Shown here in pieces: positions 1-9,164 of a stretch of DNA of 64,000 bases. The stretch comes from Magnetovibrio sp. GTDB lineage: Bacteria; Pseudomonadota; Alphaproteobacteria; Rhodospirillales; Magnetovibrionaceae. The stretch is taken from assembly GCA_026196495.1 (NCBI GenBank), contig JAPHSY010000033.1:124001-188000 (forward strand), read 5' to 3'. Made by a program: the position numbers and the translations under genes. How positions within the stretch are numbered: the stretch's first letter is position 1; every line of letters starts with the position of its first letter. The notes beneath the pieces were generated by a model that saw only the letters and a program-made list of their open reading frames with translations, was not told where the DNA came from and did not search any database.

Positions 1-22
1 TTTACCAAATTGTTTCTTTGTC

Positions 23-50
23 AAAGGTGCTGTCTCAGCGCCTTTTTTTA
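23..50 (+). terminator. Rho-independent terminator of a gene upstream of the window
   Basis: AAAGGTGCTG and CAGCGCCTTT form a 10-bp stem (one G-T pair) around a TCT loop, followed directly by a T-run. It would end a plus-strand transcript entering from the left. A second T-run follows after TTGC. Confidence 0.75.
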
Positions 51-77
51 TTGCTTTTTTGTTCATGTTGACAAGTA

Positions 78-117
78 TTTGCATAAATGATTAATATGCA
101 AATGATAATTATTCGCA
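78..117 (+). promoter_or_regulatory. Fur/iron-box-like palindromes upstream of the DUF2325 gene
   Basis: The stretch from 97 to 117 is a near-perfect 21-bp palindrome: it begins TGCAAATGAT, ends TTATTCGCA, and 16 of 21 positions match its own reverse complement. It resembles alphaproteobacterial Fur boxes. A TTTGCAT half-site at 78-84 pairs with the ATGCAAA at 96-102, so GCAAAT-type half-sites recur three times. A TTGACA at 68-73 with a poor -10 (TTAATA at 91-96) could be the promoter these sites would block. Iron-dependent repression is inferred. Confidence 0.6.
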
Positions 118-152
118 AATGAGTTGGGCTAAAATAGGCAAAGAGCTAAGCG

Positions 153-1424
153 ATGTGTAAGAACTGCGATAAAAACTGTGGTGAATTTGTTGAGAGTCGT
201 TCGCAAATTAAGGGTCGGTTTGCTTTATCCCGTACAAAACCCAAAAAAATAGCAGATTTGAAGCCCGGTTGGATGTGTTCCTTGGTGGGGACATGTTTCA
301 CATTGGAAGAACTGCAAAAGTTAACGCGGCGCCTCAAGCTTGAGTTTGGTAAAGCGAATATTACGGATTATGAGCTTCATGGATATTTTGTGGGTGCAGC
401 TTCCAGCAATCCAAATGTTAGCCGAGCGATGCATTCCATGTTGGTTCGCAAATACCGTCAGATATGGAACAAATTTGCGCAAATCTCCACTGTTGATGAG
501 TTAGAAACGCTCTGGGACACCTCTATGTCAGAAGGTGATGTTGCCGGGCCGTATTGGGCCGTGTTGTCGCATCCGTTGGCAACACTCCAGCTGCAAGAAA
601 AAGCATATGGTGAAGTCCATATGCTGTCGCACTTGGTTGGCGCGACCAATCGTTCAAGCCTAAAAGCATTGCGCAAAAATGAAATTGAAGTTGATCGTAT
701 GCGCGAAGAATTGGATCAAGCGCGTTGTGATATCTGGTCTCGTGACCGAATCATTGCGGGACTACGCAATGAGTTGGATAGCGAAAAGCGTATCCGACAA
801 ATTGATACCTTGGACCGGATTGCCAGCCGTGACGATATGAACACGAATATGGAAACCATATCAGAAAGTTTGCGTGTGGCTCTGGATGATGCTGATCAAA
901 CGAACCAAAAATTACAGGATGCTTTGGCCCGAAAGGCAAAACGTATCGAAGGCCTGGAAATTGAACGTGAACGTCTAAAGCAAGATTTGAAATTACTGGA
1001 AGCAGAAAGCAATCTTTTGGAAAACGTGTCGCCTTCGTTCTTGGGGCAGACTTGTGTAAACGATGGCCAAACTTGTCATGGTGAGGATGAATGCCCGTAT
1101 GACCTTTGCCACAAACGGGTACTCTATGTTGGTGGACGGGCCAAAATGGTCAGCCGTTACCGTGATGTGGTTGAAGGCTGGAACGGTGAATTCCTGCATC
1201 ACGATGGCGGGGTGGAGCAAAGTTATGAGCGCCTTGGTGGTTTGTTGGACCAGGCCGATGTGGTGGTTTTCCCCGCCGATTGTGTAAGTCATTCCGCTGT
1301 TGATCATATCAAAACGCAATGCCGTCAGAGTGGCAAGCGCATGATGCCCGTGCGCACAGCAGGCCTAGGAGCGTTTATGACCGGTTTGCAAGATTTAGCA
1401 AAGCAGGGGCGCTTGGCAAATTGA
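153..1424 (+). CDS. DUF2325 domain protein with central coiled coil
   Basis: The 423-residue protein starts with a Cys-rich tip (MCKNCDKNCGEF), has a helical middle, a charged coiled coil at roughly residues 165-295, and a C-terminal DUF2325 domain (about 320-415) beginning near VLYVGGRAKM and containing VVFPADCVSHSAV. DUF2325 is a small alpha/beta domain whose biochemical role is not established. Four cysteines just before the domain (CVNDGQTCHGEDECPYDLC) could bind a metal. The gene stands alone behind Fur-like half-sites, so an iron-responsive role is a reasonable guess. Its stop lies one base from the stop of the converging HAD gene. Confidence 0.8.
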   Translation: MCKNCDKNCGEFVESRSQIKGRFALSRTKPKKIADLKPGWMCSLVGTCFTLEELQKLTRRLKLEFGKANITDYELHGYFVGAASSNPNVSRAMHSMLVRKYRQIWNKFAQISTVDELETLWDTSMSEGDVAGPYWAVLSHPLATLQLQEKAYGEVHMLSHLVGATNRSSLKALRKNEIEVDRMREELDQARCDIWSRDRIIAGLRNELDSEKRIRQIDTLDRIASRDDMNTNMETISESLRVALDDADQTNQKLQDALARKAKRIEGLEIERERLKQDLKLLEAESNLLENVSPSFLGQTCVNDGQTCHGEDECPYDLCHKRVLYVGGRAKMVSRYRDVVEGWNGEFLHHDGGVEQSYERLGGLLDQADVVVFPADCVSHSAVDHIKTQCRQSGKRMMPVRTAGLGAFMTGLQDLAKQGRLAN

Positions 1425-1425
1425 G

Positions 1426-2103
1426 TTATCTTAAATAATCCAATAAAGACAATGCACTATAGAGGTTGTTAGCGGCAAGAGCCTGATAGCCATCATCTCC
1501 AACGGCGAGTGCGGCTTCGTGCTCGCCGTCTTTGGTTCCATGTCCAGTCATGACATGGACGCCGCCAACCAATCCCGCATTTTTGCCGGCCAACAGGTCC
1601 AAAGAACGATCGCCGACAATCCATGATTGGCTCAAGTCCACCCCCATAAGATCACGCGCATGGTGCAACATGCCGGGGTTTGGTTTGCGTGCTGGGTGAT
1701 CATCGTGGGCCCAAACACCTTGCCCTTTTTTGTGGAATGGGCAGGCGAACACACCATCAATGTGGGCATCTCCATGGGCCAAATCGGATATGATTTGCGC
1801 TTGAACGGCCACGAAATCATTCCAGCCAAAATAACCATATCCAACACCAGCTTGATTGGTCACAAAGATCACCGGGATGTTGCGCTCATTGGCGGCCTTG
1901 ATGGTTTCGGCTGCATTTGGGGTCAAGTTGACGTCTTCGACTTTGTGTAGGTAGTGCGCCTCTTCCACGACAACGCCGTCACGGTCTAAAAACAAGGCCG
2001 GTCGACCTTCGGTTTGGCTGCGGGGGCTCAAGGTTTGGGTCCAAACCCCATCTGTTAGGCGGGCGCCCAGGGGGAAACTCGAAGGTTTAGGATAGTCTGT
2101 CAT
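1426..2103 (-). CDS. HAD-IIIA phosphatase, GmhB/histidinol-phosphatase-like
   Basis: Residues 36-41 (LFLDRDGV) carry the HAD nucleophile Asp motif, TNQAGVG is motif II, RKPNPGM supplies the motif III lysine and VGDRSLD the motif IV acids. This pattern fits heptose-1,7-bisphosphate 7-phosphatase (GmhB) and related HAD-IIIA enzymes. The zinc loop looks altered: the first CPFH pair is present, but the second Cys-x-Cys of canonical GmhB is replaced by HDDHPARKP. The substrate is therefore open. The start overlaps the SDR stop (ATGA), so it is translationally coupled as last gene of the nad operon. Confidence 0.7.
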   Translation of the reverse strand: MTDYPKPSSFPLGARLTDGVWTQTLSPRSQTEGRPALFLDRDGVVVEEAHYLHKVEDVNLTPNAAETIKAANERNIPVIFVTNQAGVGYGYFGWNDFVAVQAQIISDLAHGDAHIDGVFACPFHKKGQGVWAHDDHPARKPNPGMLHHARDLMGVDLSQSWIVGDRSLDLLAGKNAGLVGGVHVMTGHGTKDGEHEAALAVGDDGYQALAANNLYSALSLLDYLR

Positions 2104-2786
2104 GATGTTTTGTTTTCAGTTTCTTCATCGTCTGATTTTAACACGTCTGCCGCAGTGATCAGCGATCCCGTAGCAACTTGTTCCGGCTCGATCGCCAAGC
2201 GGGTGATGGCTTCGGACAGGGCATTGGCATCAACGTTGCGCTCGGTCAACAGGCCGACAATGCGCACCCCTTTGACCAACTCTTGCGATAAAGCGCTCAC
2301 CAGGGTTTTCAACACAGCACCAGAAGCACTGGCGCAGATGTCGTCGGCTTGGGGCTCAGTTGGGGTGTCAATGAGCAACACGATCAAGCCGCGTTCTTCA
2401 TCGTTCATATGTCCAATCATTTCGCGCACCATATTGAGTGGGGCGAATACAGCGGCTTCCCAACTTTTGCGCCAGCGCTCGTCTTCAATGTCTTCCAAGT
2501 TACCGTGCGGCAAATTGCCGGTGCAACTGATGAAGATTTCTGCGTCTGCACAGGCCATACCGATGGCTTCGGCATCAACCGGATTGGCCGGGTTGCCGGA
2601 ATGTTGATTGGCTTCGACGGCATATGTGTTGCGAATGCTGGTGGTGGCTTCGTAGAGTTTGGAAAAGTTCTGTCCCACCAAATGCACGTCACAGCCTGTC
2701 TGTGCCAAGGCTCGTGTCGCCATCAAGCCAATTCCGCCAACAGCGCCTGTAATGAGGGCCGATTTACCAGACAAAGGTCCTTGCAT
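2100..2786 (-). CDS. SDR-family protein lacking the catalytic Tyr/Lys
   Basis: The N-terminus has a Rossmann dinucleotide motif, TGAVGGIG at about residues 14-21, as in classical short-chain dehydrogenases, and a SCTGN segment replacing the usual NNAG. The region expected to carry YxxxK reads ASASGAVLKTL: no tyrosine is present and the lysine position is uncertain. At 228 residues it is near normal SDR length, so this is probably a divergent or non-catalytic nucleotide-binding member. It sits 20 nt after nadB and overlaps the HAD gene by 4 nt, which suggests co-expression with NAD synthesis; its role is unknown. Confidence 0.65.
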   Translation of the reverse strand: MQGPLSGKSALITGAVGGIGLMATRALAQTGCDVHLVGQNFSKLYEATTSIRNTYAVEANQHSGNPANPVDAEAIGMACADAEIFISCTGNLPHGNLEDIEDERWRKSWEAAVFAPLNMVREMIGHMNDEERGLIVLLIDTPTEPQADDICASASGAVLKTLVSALSQELVKGVRIVGLLTERNVDANALSEAITRLAIEPEQVATGSLITAADVLKSDDEETENKTS

Positions 2787-2806
2787 GTAACTGATATTCC
2801 TTGATT

Positions 2807-4438
2807 TTAAGTGCTGGGGAAGCGTTTGGGTGTCAACACTGTGGGTTCAAGCCCCTTGTTATCATTTGCACGGGGGTAATCCAAGGTGTAGTGCAGGCCG
2901 CGGCTTTCTTTGCGCGATTGTGCGGATTGAATAATTAGATCAGCACAAACCGCCAAGTTGCGCAGTTCCAACAAATCGCCATTGACCTGGGCGTTGCCGT
3001 AGTACTCGATAATTTCGGCTTGCAGCATTTCAATACGGTTTTGGGCGCGCTTCAAACGTTTGTCGGTGCGCACAATGCCTACATAATCCCACATGAAGTG
3101 GCGCAATTCTTCCCAATTGTGGGCAATGACCACCTGTTCGTCCGATCCAGTTACTTTACTTTCGTCCCAAGGCGGTGTGGCAGGTGGCAGGGTTTCTTCA
3201 TCGATCTTGGCACGATGAAGACGTTCTTGGATGTCGTTAGCAGCCGCGGTTGAATACACAAAACATTCCAGCAATGAATTGCTGGCCATGCGGTTTGCAC
3301 CGTGTAGGCCCGTGTAGGTCACTTCACCCACGGCATAAAGTCCTGCAACATCGGTGCGTCCACGCTGATCCACGATGATGCCGCCGCAGGTATAATGGGC
3401 TGCTGGCACCACGGGCAGGGGTTCTTTGGTCATGTCAAAACCGAATTCTGTGGTTTTGGCATAAATCATCGGGAAGTGTTCTTTGATGAAGTTTTCACCT
3501 TTATGGGAAATATCGAGATACATACAATCCGCACCCAGGCGCTTCATTTCATAATCGATTGCGCGTGCGACAATGTCGCGGGGGGCCAATTCACCGCGCT
3601 CATCAAAATCATCCATGAAGCGGGTGCCATCTGGACGCTTGAGCAAACCACCTTCACCACGCACTGCTTCTGATACTAAAAACGACTTAGCCTTGGGGTG
3701 GTACAGACACGTTGGGTGGAATTGAGTGAATTCCAAGTTTGCCACACGACAACCCGCACGCCACGCCATGGCGATGCCATCACCGGTACAGATGTCGGGG
3801 TTTGAGGTATAGAGGTACACCTTACTCACACCGCCCGTTGCCATCACCACAAATGGTGCGGAAAAGGCATGAATGTTGCCCGTTTTGGTGTTCAATGCGT
3901 GTAGACCCGTGACGCGCTTGGTGCGACCATGAACATCGCGTTCACACCACAGGTCAACTGCGTTGTGGTGTTCGAAAACAGCAATGTTTTCGTGTTTACG
4001 AACCAATTGTTCCATAGTGGTTTCAATGGCTTGTCCGGTGGCGTCTGCGGCGTGAACAACGCGACGGTGGCTGTGCCCACCTTCACGGGTCAGGTGATAT
4101 TCCGCATTGCCTTCAGGATCGTTCTGAGTGGTGAACTCAACACCATATTTTGCTAAGGTTTCAATGGATTGACGGCCATGCTCAACGATAAAACGGACCA
4201 CGTCTTCATCACATAGACCTGCACCAGCATTCAAAGTGTCGGTGATGTGAGATTCGATACTGTCGTGTTCATCCAATACCGCTGCGATGCCGCCTTGGGC
4301 ATAGAAAGTGTTGCTTTCATGAAGGTCGGCCTTGGTGATCACCGCTACGCGTGCGAAATCTGCCATTTCCAGGGCTAAATTCAGCCCTGAAGCGCCACTG
4401 CCGACCACAAGTACGTCAAATTGATTTTCTGTGCTCAC
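2807..4438 (-). CDS. nadB: L-aspartate oxidase
   Basis: The enzyme oxidises L-aspartate to iminoaspartate with FAD, the first step of de novo NAD synthesis. The FAD-binding [15 protein letters not shown] motif is at residues 11-25, [11 protein letters not shown]-type and RGEGG active-site segments follow, and [13 protein letters not shown] is the family signature near residue 375. The C-terminal helical domain is complete, and 543 residues is normal length. The start codon is GTG, preceded by an AGGGG ribosome site. It follows nadC by 41 nt in nadA-nadC-nadB order. Succinate dehydrogenase flavoprotein is excluded by the nad context and the NadB signatures. Confidence 0.95.
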   Translation of the reverse strand: MSTENQFDVLVVGSGASGLNLALEMADFARVAVITKADLHESNTFYAQGGIAAVLDEHDSIESHITDTLNAGAGLCDEDVVRFIVEHGRQSIETLAKYGVEFTTQNDPEGNAEYHLTREGGHSHRRVVHAADATGQAIETTMEQLVRKHENIAVFEHHNAVDLWCERDVHGRTKRVTGLHALNTKTGNIHAFSAPFVVMATGGVSKVYLYTSNPDICTGDGIAMAWRAGCRVANLEFTQFHPTCLYHPKAKSFLVSEAVRGEGGLLKRPDGTRFMDDFDERGELAPRDIVARAIDYEMKRLGADCMYLDISHKGENFIKEHFPMIYAKTTEFGFDMTKEPLPVVPAAHYTCGGIIVDQRGRTDVAGLYAVGEVTYTGLHGANRMASNSLLECFVYSTAAANDIQERLHRAKIDEETLPPATPPWDESKVTGSDEQVVIAHNWEELRHFMWDYVGIVRTDKRLKRAQNRIEMLQAEIIEYYGNAQVNGDLLELRNLAVCADLIIQSAQSRKESRGLHYTLDYPRANDNKGLEPTVLTPKRFPST

Positions 4439-4479
4439 CGTATAACCCCTAGTTTCTGTTCAGAGGTTATAAGGCTTTC

Positions 4480-5337
4480 TCAGCCAGCATTCCAGTCTAG
4501 ACCGATGTCCGTAGCCGGGGCAGATTGGGTAATTCGTCCGATTGAGATGCTATCGACGCCAGTTTCAGCAATGGCGCGAACCGTGTCCAAGGTAACCCCA
4601 CCGGAAGCTTCTGATCGTGCACGACCGGCAATGATGGTTACGGCTTCACGCAGTTCGCGCAGCCCCATGTTGTCGAGCAAAATGGCATCCACATCCAGTG
4701 CAACTGCTTCGCACACTTGATCCAGGGTGTCGCATTCAACCTCAATTTTGCGGTGTCCAGCCTGTTTTGCGCCGTTTACGGCTGCTGTGATAGAGCCTGC
4801 CACGGCAACATGATTGTCTTTGATCAAGACCAGATCATCCAAACGCATCCTGTGATTGGTGGCGCCGCCCATCTTTGCGGCATACTTGGCCAAATCACGA
4901 TACCCAGGAAGGGTTTTGCGTGTGTCCAAAATGGTGGCACCTGTGCCTTCGACGGCATCTACATAGGTCCGTGCTAAGGTTGCAATACCGCTTAAATGTT
5001 GCAGAAAATTCAATGCTGTACGTTCTGCCGTTAACAGTGCCCGTGCGGGGCCTTTGACGACGCCCAAAATGGTTCCTGCTTTGACAGTTGCACCATCTTC
5101 AACTTTGCTGTTCCACTCAATGGCGGGATCAACTTTCTCAAATACAAGATTGGCCAAACCCAAGCCTGCCACCGTCATATCGTGGCGTGCAGCCATGACA
5201 CCACGGAAATGCAAATCAGCCGGGATGGTAGATGCGGATGTGATATCGCCACCCTGGCCGAGGTCTTCAGCCAGCGCCATATCGATCAAGCGATGGGTGG
5301 CATCTGTGTCGATGCCCTGGGGGAGATCCTGCGTCAT
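4480..5337 (-). CDS. nadC: Quinolinate phosphoribosyltransferase (carboxylating)
   Basis: Converts quinolinate plus PRPP to nicotinate mononucleotide. Family motifs are complete: RTALNFLQHLSGIAT near residue 105, LDTRKTLPGYR and KMGGATNHRMRLDD in the middle, LIKDNH for substrate binding, and the C-terminal SGGVTLDTV and GVDSISIGRIT phosphate-binding loops. The 285-residue length is typical. The ATG lies 8 nt after the nadA stop with AGGG upstream, so it is in the nadA-nadC-nadB operon. Confidence 0.96.
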   Translation of the reverse strand: MTQDLPQGIDTDATHRLIDMALAEDLGQGGDITSASTIPADLHFRGVMAARHDMTVAGLGLANLVFEKVDPAIEWNSKVEDGATVKAGTILGVVKGPARALLTAERTALNFLQHLSGIATLARTYVDAVEGTGATILDTRKTLPGYRDLAKYAAKMGGATNHRMRLDDLVLIKDNHVAVAGSITAAVNGAKQAGHRKIEVECDTLDQVCEAVALDVDAILLDNMGLRELREAVTIIAGRARSEASGGVTLDTVRAIAETGVDSISIGRITQSAPATDIGLDWNAG

Positions 5338-5345
5338 GATGAACC

Positions 5346-6362
5346 CTAAGCCGCGTTTTGAGACGGCTTGGCCGCTGGGGCCAATTCCAGCATGCGATCC
5401 AGCGGCTTTTGCGCCCGTGCACGCAGGTCTTCATCCATGGTGATCGCCGGGGTTTCATTGACCATAGCGAGATACATTTTTTCTAATGTATTCAATTCCA
5501 TATAGGGGCAGTTCCCGCAGTTGCAGCCGCCATCTGCACCCGGTGCTGGGTGGAAGATTTTGTTGGGGCTGTCTTTCTCCATCTGGTGGATGATGTTTTT
5601 TTCTGTTGCGACGATGAATTCTTTGGCTGGTGCCTCATGTACGAATTTGAGGATTTGGCTGGTGGAACCGACGTGGTCGGCAACCTCCAAAATACTTTCA
5701 GGGCATTCGGGGTGAGCGGCAACCAAGGCGCCTGGGTGCTGGGTTTTAAGGCGTGAAATTTCGCGTGCAGAAAATTGTTCGTGCACAATACAGGTGCCTG
5801 GCCACAAGACCATGTCACGCCCTGTAACGCGTTCCAGATATGCGCCCAAGTGGCGGTCTGGGGCAAACAGGATTGGTTGGTCTTTGGGTAAGCTCTTGAT
5901 GATGTGTTCAGCACTTGATGAGGTCACAATTACATCGGACAGAGCCTTCACTTCTGCAGAACAGTTGATATAGGTCAGTGAAATGTGATCCGGGTGCGCA
6001 TCGCGCCATTTCTTGAAGGCTTCGGCTTGGCAGCTGTCTTCCAGCGAACAACCGGCTTCGGCATCAGGGATGACCACGGTTTTTTCTGGGCTCAAAATCT
6101 TGGCGACTTCGGCCATGAAGCGGACACCGGAAAAGACAATCATATCTGCATCTGTGGCGGCGGCTTTTCGGGACAAATCTAGGCTGTCACCGACGAAATC
6201 GGCCAGATCTTGGATTTCACCGTCTTGGTAGTAGTGGGCCAAGATAACCGCGTTTTTTTCGCGGCGCAGGCGGTTGATTTCCGCCTGCAAATCCATGTGC
6301 GGGTCTATATCTTGCAAGGTCTTAGACGTGCTGTCTGGCAGAATAACTGTATTGGTCATCAT
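5346..6362 (-). CDS. nadA: Quinolinate synthase A
   Basis: A [4Fe-4S] enzyme that condenses iminoaspartate with dihydroxyacetone phosphate to quinolinate. The three cluster cysteines are visible in NCSAEVKALSD, WPGTCIVHEQF and the GGCNCGNCPYM segment; AHYYQDGEIQDLADFVGDS near the N-terminus is the signature. At 338 residues it is the short NadA class. Two consecutive ATGs (6362 and 6359) are possible starts and neither has a clear Shine-Dalgarno. It is first in the operon; the 230-nt leader holds a 13-bp palindrome. Confidence 0.96.
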   Translation of the reverse strand: MMTNTVILPDSTSKTLQDIDPHMDLQAEINRLRREKNAVILAHYYQDGEIQDLADFVGDSLDLSRKAAATDADMIVFSGVRFMAEVAKILSPEKTVVIPDAEAGCSLEDSCQAEAFKKWRDAHPDHISLTYINCSAEVKALSDVIVTSSSAEHIIKSLPKDQPILFAPDRHLGAYLERVTGRDMVLWPGTCIVHEQFSAREISRLKTQHPGALVAAHPECPESILEVADHVGSTSQILKFVHEAPAKEFIVATEKNIIHQMEKDSPNKIFHPAPGADGGCNCGNCPYMELNTLEKMYLAMVNETPAITMDEDLRARAQKPLDRMLELAPAAKPSQNAA

Positions 6363-6495
6363 TTTGGTGCGGGGTGATCCCGGTATCCGTCTATTTTGTA
6401 AGTTAGGGGATTCTCAAATCGTCGCCATCTTAACCATCTAAATATGGTTGGGAAAGAGGAACTGCACAAGTTTCCCCCTGATTTTCTGATAATAT

Positions 6496-6508
6496 GTTGC
6501 ATTGCAAC
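6496..6508. promoter_or_regulatory. 13-bp palindrome in the nadA leader, possible operator
   Basis: GTTGCA-T-TGCAAC is a perfect 6-1-6 palindrome about 135 nt upstream of nadA. On the minus strand TATTAT lies just downstream and could be a -10. This is a plausible place for a NAD-biosynthesis repressor, but I do not recognise the motif and no regulator is encoded nearby. The rest of 6363-6592 shows no gene. Confidence 0.35.
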
Positions 6509-6592
6509 GGAAAATGAGGGCTCAAAGGCCTTTATCACGCAGGCTGTGAGCTAAAAATGATACCCTATGAAGCTTTTAGCAGGTGTGAACAG

Positions 6593-7033
6593 TTATAGGT
6601 GTGGACTGTGAAACGGCTTTAGCGTTAGGGGCCTGTCGTTCCAATTAAAATTAAATTTATTATCGATTTTGTTAAAACCATTGATGGATGGGTAATGATG
6701 GCCAAGCCACAAGAGACAGAGCATCACCTTGCGTGAATTGTTATCGGCAAAACCGTCCAATAAAATTTGGCCAAGTAAATTCAATGGGGTAGGGTTTGGG
6801 GCTGAGTCTGAGTGTGGGGTGTTGGAGGGTGTCATGCGGGCGGATAAATTGGCTAAGTATTCATCCATGGCAAACAAGCCTTGGTCTTCAAATTCACGCA
6901 GAGATTTTTGAGTCAGGCAAAACTTAAGGTTTACTCCGTCCAACATGACATTAATCGTTCGGGATGATTCCTGCGGGAGGCGTTCGAAGCCTTGCTCAGC
7001 ATCCGTCGCGTTGTTGGGGTGTGGAGTGGTCAT
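6593..7033 (-). CDS. Hypothetical protein, 146 aa
   Basis: I do not recognise this protein. It has a conserved-looking N-terminal block (SSRTINVMLDGVNLKFCL), a Pro/Thr/Ser-rich linker near residues 67-85, and a C-terminal LLGQILLDGF...VMLCLLWLGHHYPSI helix that could be a buried segment. Codon choice looks coding. The ATG at 7033 has no Shine-Dalgarno on the coding strand; the complementary strand carries AGGAGG there instead, so an internal start such as the ATG before LDGVNL is possible. No operon partner is apparent. Confidence 0.5.
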   Translation of the reverse strand: MTTPHPNNATDAEQGFERLPQESSRTINVMLDGVNLKFCLTQKSLREFEDQGLFAMDEYLANLSARMTPSNTPHSDSAPNPTPLNLLGQILLDGFADNNSRKVMLCLLWLGHHYPSINGFNKIDNKFNFNWNDRPLTLKPFHSPHL

Positions 7034-7187
7034 GAGGAGGTCCGTTTATCAGCGTTTTTTCTTAATTAACCCCTCTATTTTCATACATTTACTACTGGCT
7101 CTCAACTGTGCGAAAGCGGTAGAAGCCTTGTCTTAAGTATTACGAGGTATACGAAGGTATGTCAGATTGCTTTACTAAGGCAGTGTC

Positions 7188-8375
7188 TTAGGCGCCAAAA
7201 GCCTGCAGCCCGGTTTGGGCCCGTCCCAAAATAAGGGCATGAATATCGTGTGTGCCTTCGTAAGTGTTTACGGCCTCCAAGTTCATCAAGTGTCGGATCA
7301 CATGAAATTCATCAGATATGCCGTTACCGCCGTGCATATCCCTTGCTTGGCGGGCAATATCTAAGGCTTTGCCGCATGAATTGCGTTTGAGCATGGAAAT
7401 GGATTCGGGTGCACCTTGTCCATCATCAATCATACGCCCTAAACGTAGGCAGGCATTGAGGCCTAAGGTGATTTCGGTTTGCATATCTGCCAGCTTCTTT
7501 TGCACCAATTGCGTGGCCGCTAAGGGGCGGTCGAACTGTTTGCGTTCTAAGGTGTAGTTGAGCGCGGCATGCCAGCAAAACTCTGCCGCACCTAAGGTCC
7601 CCCAGGCAATGCCATAACGAGCCTTGTTGAGGCATCCAAATGGACCTTTAAGTCCTGAAATTTCATGAAAAATATGAGTTTCAGGGACAAAAACCTGATC
7701 CATCACAATTTCACCCGTGATAGAGGCACGAAGTGAGAATTTGCCTTCAATTTTGGGAGTGGAAAGTCCTTCTGCGCCACGCTCCACGACAAATCCACGG
7801 ATAACACCATCCAACTTGGCCCAAACCACGCAAATATCTGCGATGGGAGCGTTGGTGATCCACATCTTTGTCCCTGTCAGGACATAACCACCATCAACCT
7901 TTTCAGCGCGGGCGCGCATGGAGGCGGGGTCTGATCCGGCGTCGGGTTCAGTTAGGCCAAAGCAACCAATCAGTTCACCAGTTGCCAGTCTTGGCAAGTA
8001 TTGGTGCTTCAATTCATCTGTGGCATAGGCATAAATTGGGTACATCACCAATGATGACTGAACGCTCATGGCGGAACGATAACCACTATCGATTCGTTCG
8101 ATTTCGCGTGCCACCAGGCCATAGGCTACATGCGTGACGTTGGCGCAGCCGTAGTCTTCGGGCAGGGTTGGGCCCAATAGACCCAAAGCGCCCATCTCGG
8201 TCATAATTTCTGGATCGAAGGTTTCGTTGCGGTTGGCTTCGATAATGCGCGGCAACAGCTTGTTTTGAGCATAATCGTGAGCCGTGTCGCGGATAAGTCG
8301 TTCGTCTTCAGTGAGTTGATCTTCCAACAAAAGTGGGTCTTGCCATTGAAAATGCGGTTTTGAAGAGTTTGGCAT
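7188..8375 (-). CDS. gcdH: Glutaryl-CoA dehydrogenase-type acyl-CoA dehydrogenase
   Basis: A flavoprotein of the acyl-CoA dehydrogenase family; the closest group is glutaryl-CoA dehydrogenase, which oxidises and decarboxylates glutaryl-CoA to crotonyl-CoA in lysine/tryptophan breakdown. Seen: [12 protein letters not shown] (FAD/substrate loop), [53 protein letters not shown] and the catalytic-base region [10 protein letters not shown]. The ORF track begins at 8435, but the ATG at 8375 (MPNSSKP) has GGAG seven bases upstream and gives normal family length (395 aa). No glutarate-pathway partner is adjacent. Confidence 0.88.
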   Translation of the reverse strand: MPNSSKPHFQWQDPLLLEDQLTEDERLIRDTAHDYAQNKLLPRIIEANRNETFDPEIMTEMGALGLLGPTLPEDYGCANVTHVAYGLVAREIERIDSGYRSAMSVQSSLVMYPIYAYATDELKHQYLPRLATGELIGCFGLTEPDAGSDPASMRARAEKVDGGYVLTGTKMWITNAPIADICVVWAKLDGVIRGFVVERGAEGLSTPKIEGKFSLRASITGEIVMDQVFVPETHIFHEISGLKGPFGCLNKARYGIAWGTLGAAEFCWHAALNYTLERKQFDRPLAATQLVQKKLADMQTEITLGLNACLRLGRMIDDGQGAPESISMLKRNSCGKALDIARQARDMHGGNGISDEFHVIRHLMNLEAVNTYEGTHDIHALILGRAQTGLQAFGA

Positions 8376-8477
8376 GGGATAGCTCCACCAAGGACATCGA
8401 AACAACTCATCCAGTGTTACCAGTAATGATAACACCTGTCATGTTTAGGCTTATTCCCTGCGATTATGTTTGGGTCA

Positions 8478-9149
8478 CTAGCTTTTTGAGAGAGTTTGAT
8501 GGGTGGTGCTGGTGGCAATGGTTGTCAGGAGGGTATAAATTTTACCGTTGATGTCTTGTTTGCTTTTGATGGTGACTTTCAGTTCGATCCCATCACCACC
8601 CCACCAGCGATAGTTACAGCGCGGTGTATCGCCCATGTGATCGCGTTCGCATTTGGCTTCAATTGGCCGACCATATGCTCGTCCATATATCTTCATCACG
8701 TCTTTTTCCGTGAACTTGGTAAAGAACTGGTCATTGCGCAGACGGAAAATCCGCTTTTCGAAGTTGTTATAAAGTTCCCCATCAACGCGGGTATGTGCCT
8801 TTGGCGTAAAAAATGAAGCGCTAATCATGCCTGATTTGGTCCGCAGGGTGAGCATTTTTTCGCCAGGGCGATTTTCTTGCATTTGAGCATGAGGGTATAG
8901 CTTCTTGACCATTTTTTCAGTCATGCCAATGCGAATGCCAGCAATGTCAAAACGATTATTGATGAAGCGGTCGTTGAGAAAGAAGGATACTTCCGGGTCC
9001 AAATCACCACTTTCATCGTCATCACTGACCACAAGCAAATTTTCCATGGTCGCCTGAGATGCAGAGACATACCAGTTCACGCCAACGAGGGCGATAATCA
9101 TCAACACAGAAATGGTCAGCGTGTGGCGCAAATACATGGGCTGGTTCAC
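8478..9149 (-). CDS. Membrane-anchored protein of a C-x-Y-x-W paralogue family (member A)
   Basis: Unknown function. One N-terminal hydrophobic segment (about residues 8-28) precedes an acidic linker and a soluble domain, likely periplasmic. The domain starts with FDIAGIRIGMTEKMVKKLYP and ends with YGRPIEAKC, ten residues, CNYRWWGGDGIEL. The same order (IRIGM block, then GRP, Cys, about ten residues, C-x-Y-x-W, glycine-rich strand) recurs in the adjacent gene ending at 9165 and in the gene at 48264. The two cysteines would suit a disulfide in the periplasm. It starts 15 nt after the upstream paralogue, so the two are one operon. Confidence 0.7.
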   Translation of the reverse strand: MNQPMYLRHTLTISVLMIIALVGVNWYVSASQATMENLLVVSDDDESGDLDPEVSFFLNDRFINNRFDIAGIRIGMTEKMVKKLYPHAQMQENRPGEKMLTLRTKSGMISASFFTPKAHTRVDGELYNNFEKRIFRLRNDQFFTKFTEKDVMKIYGRAYGRPIEAKCERDHMGDTPRCNYRWWGGDGIELKVTIKSKQDINGKIYTLLTTIATSTTHQTLSKS

Positions 9150-9164
9150 TCTGTCCGTTTCACA

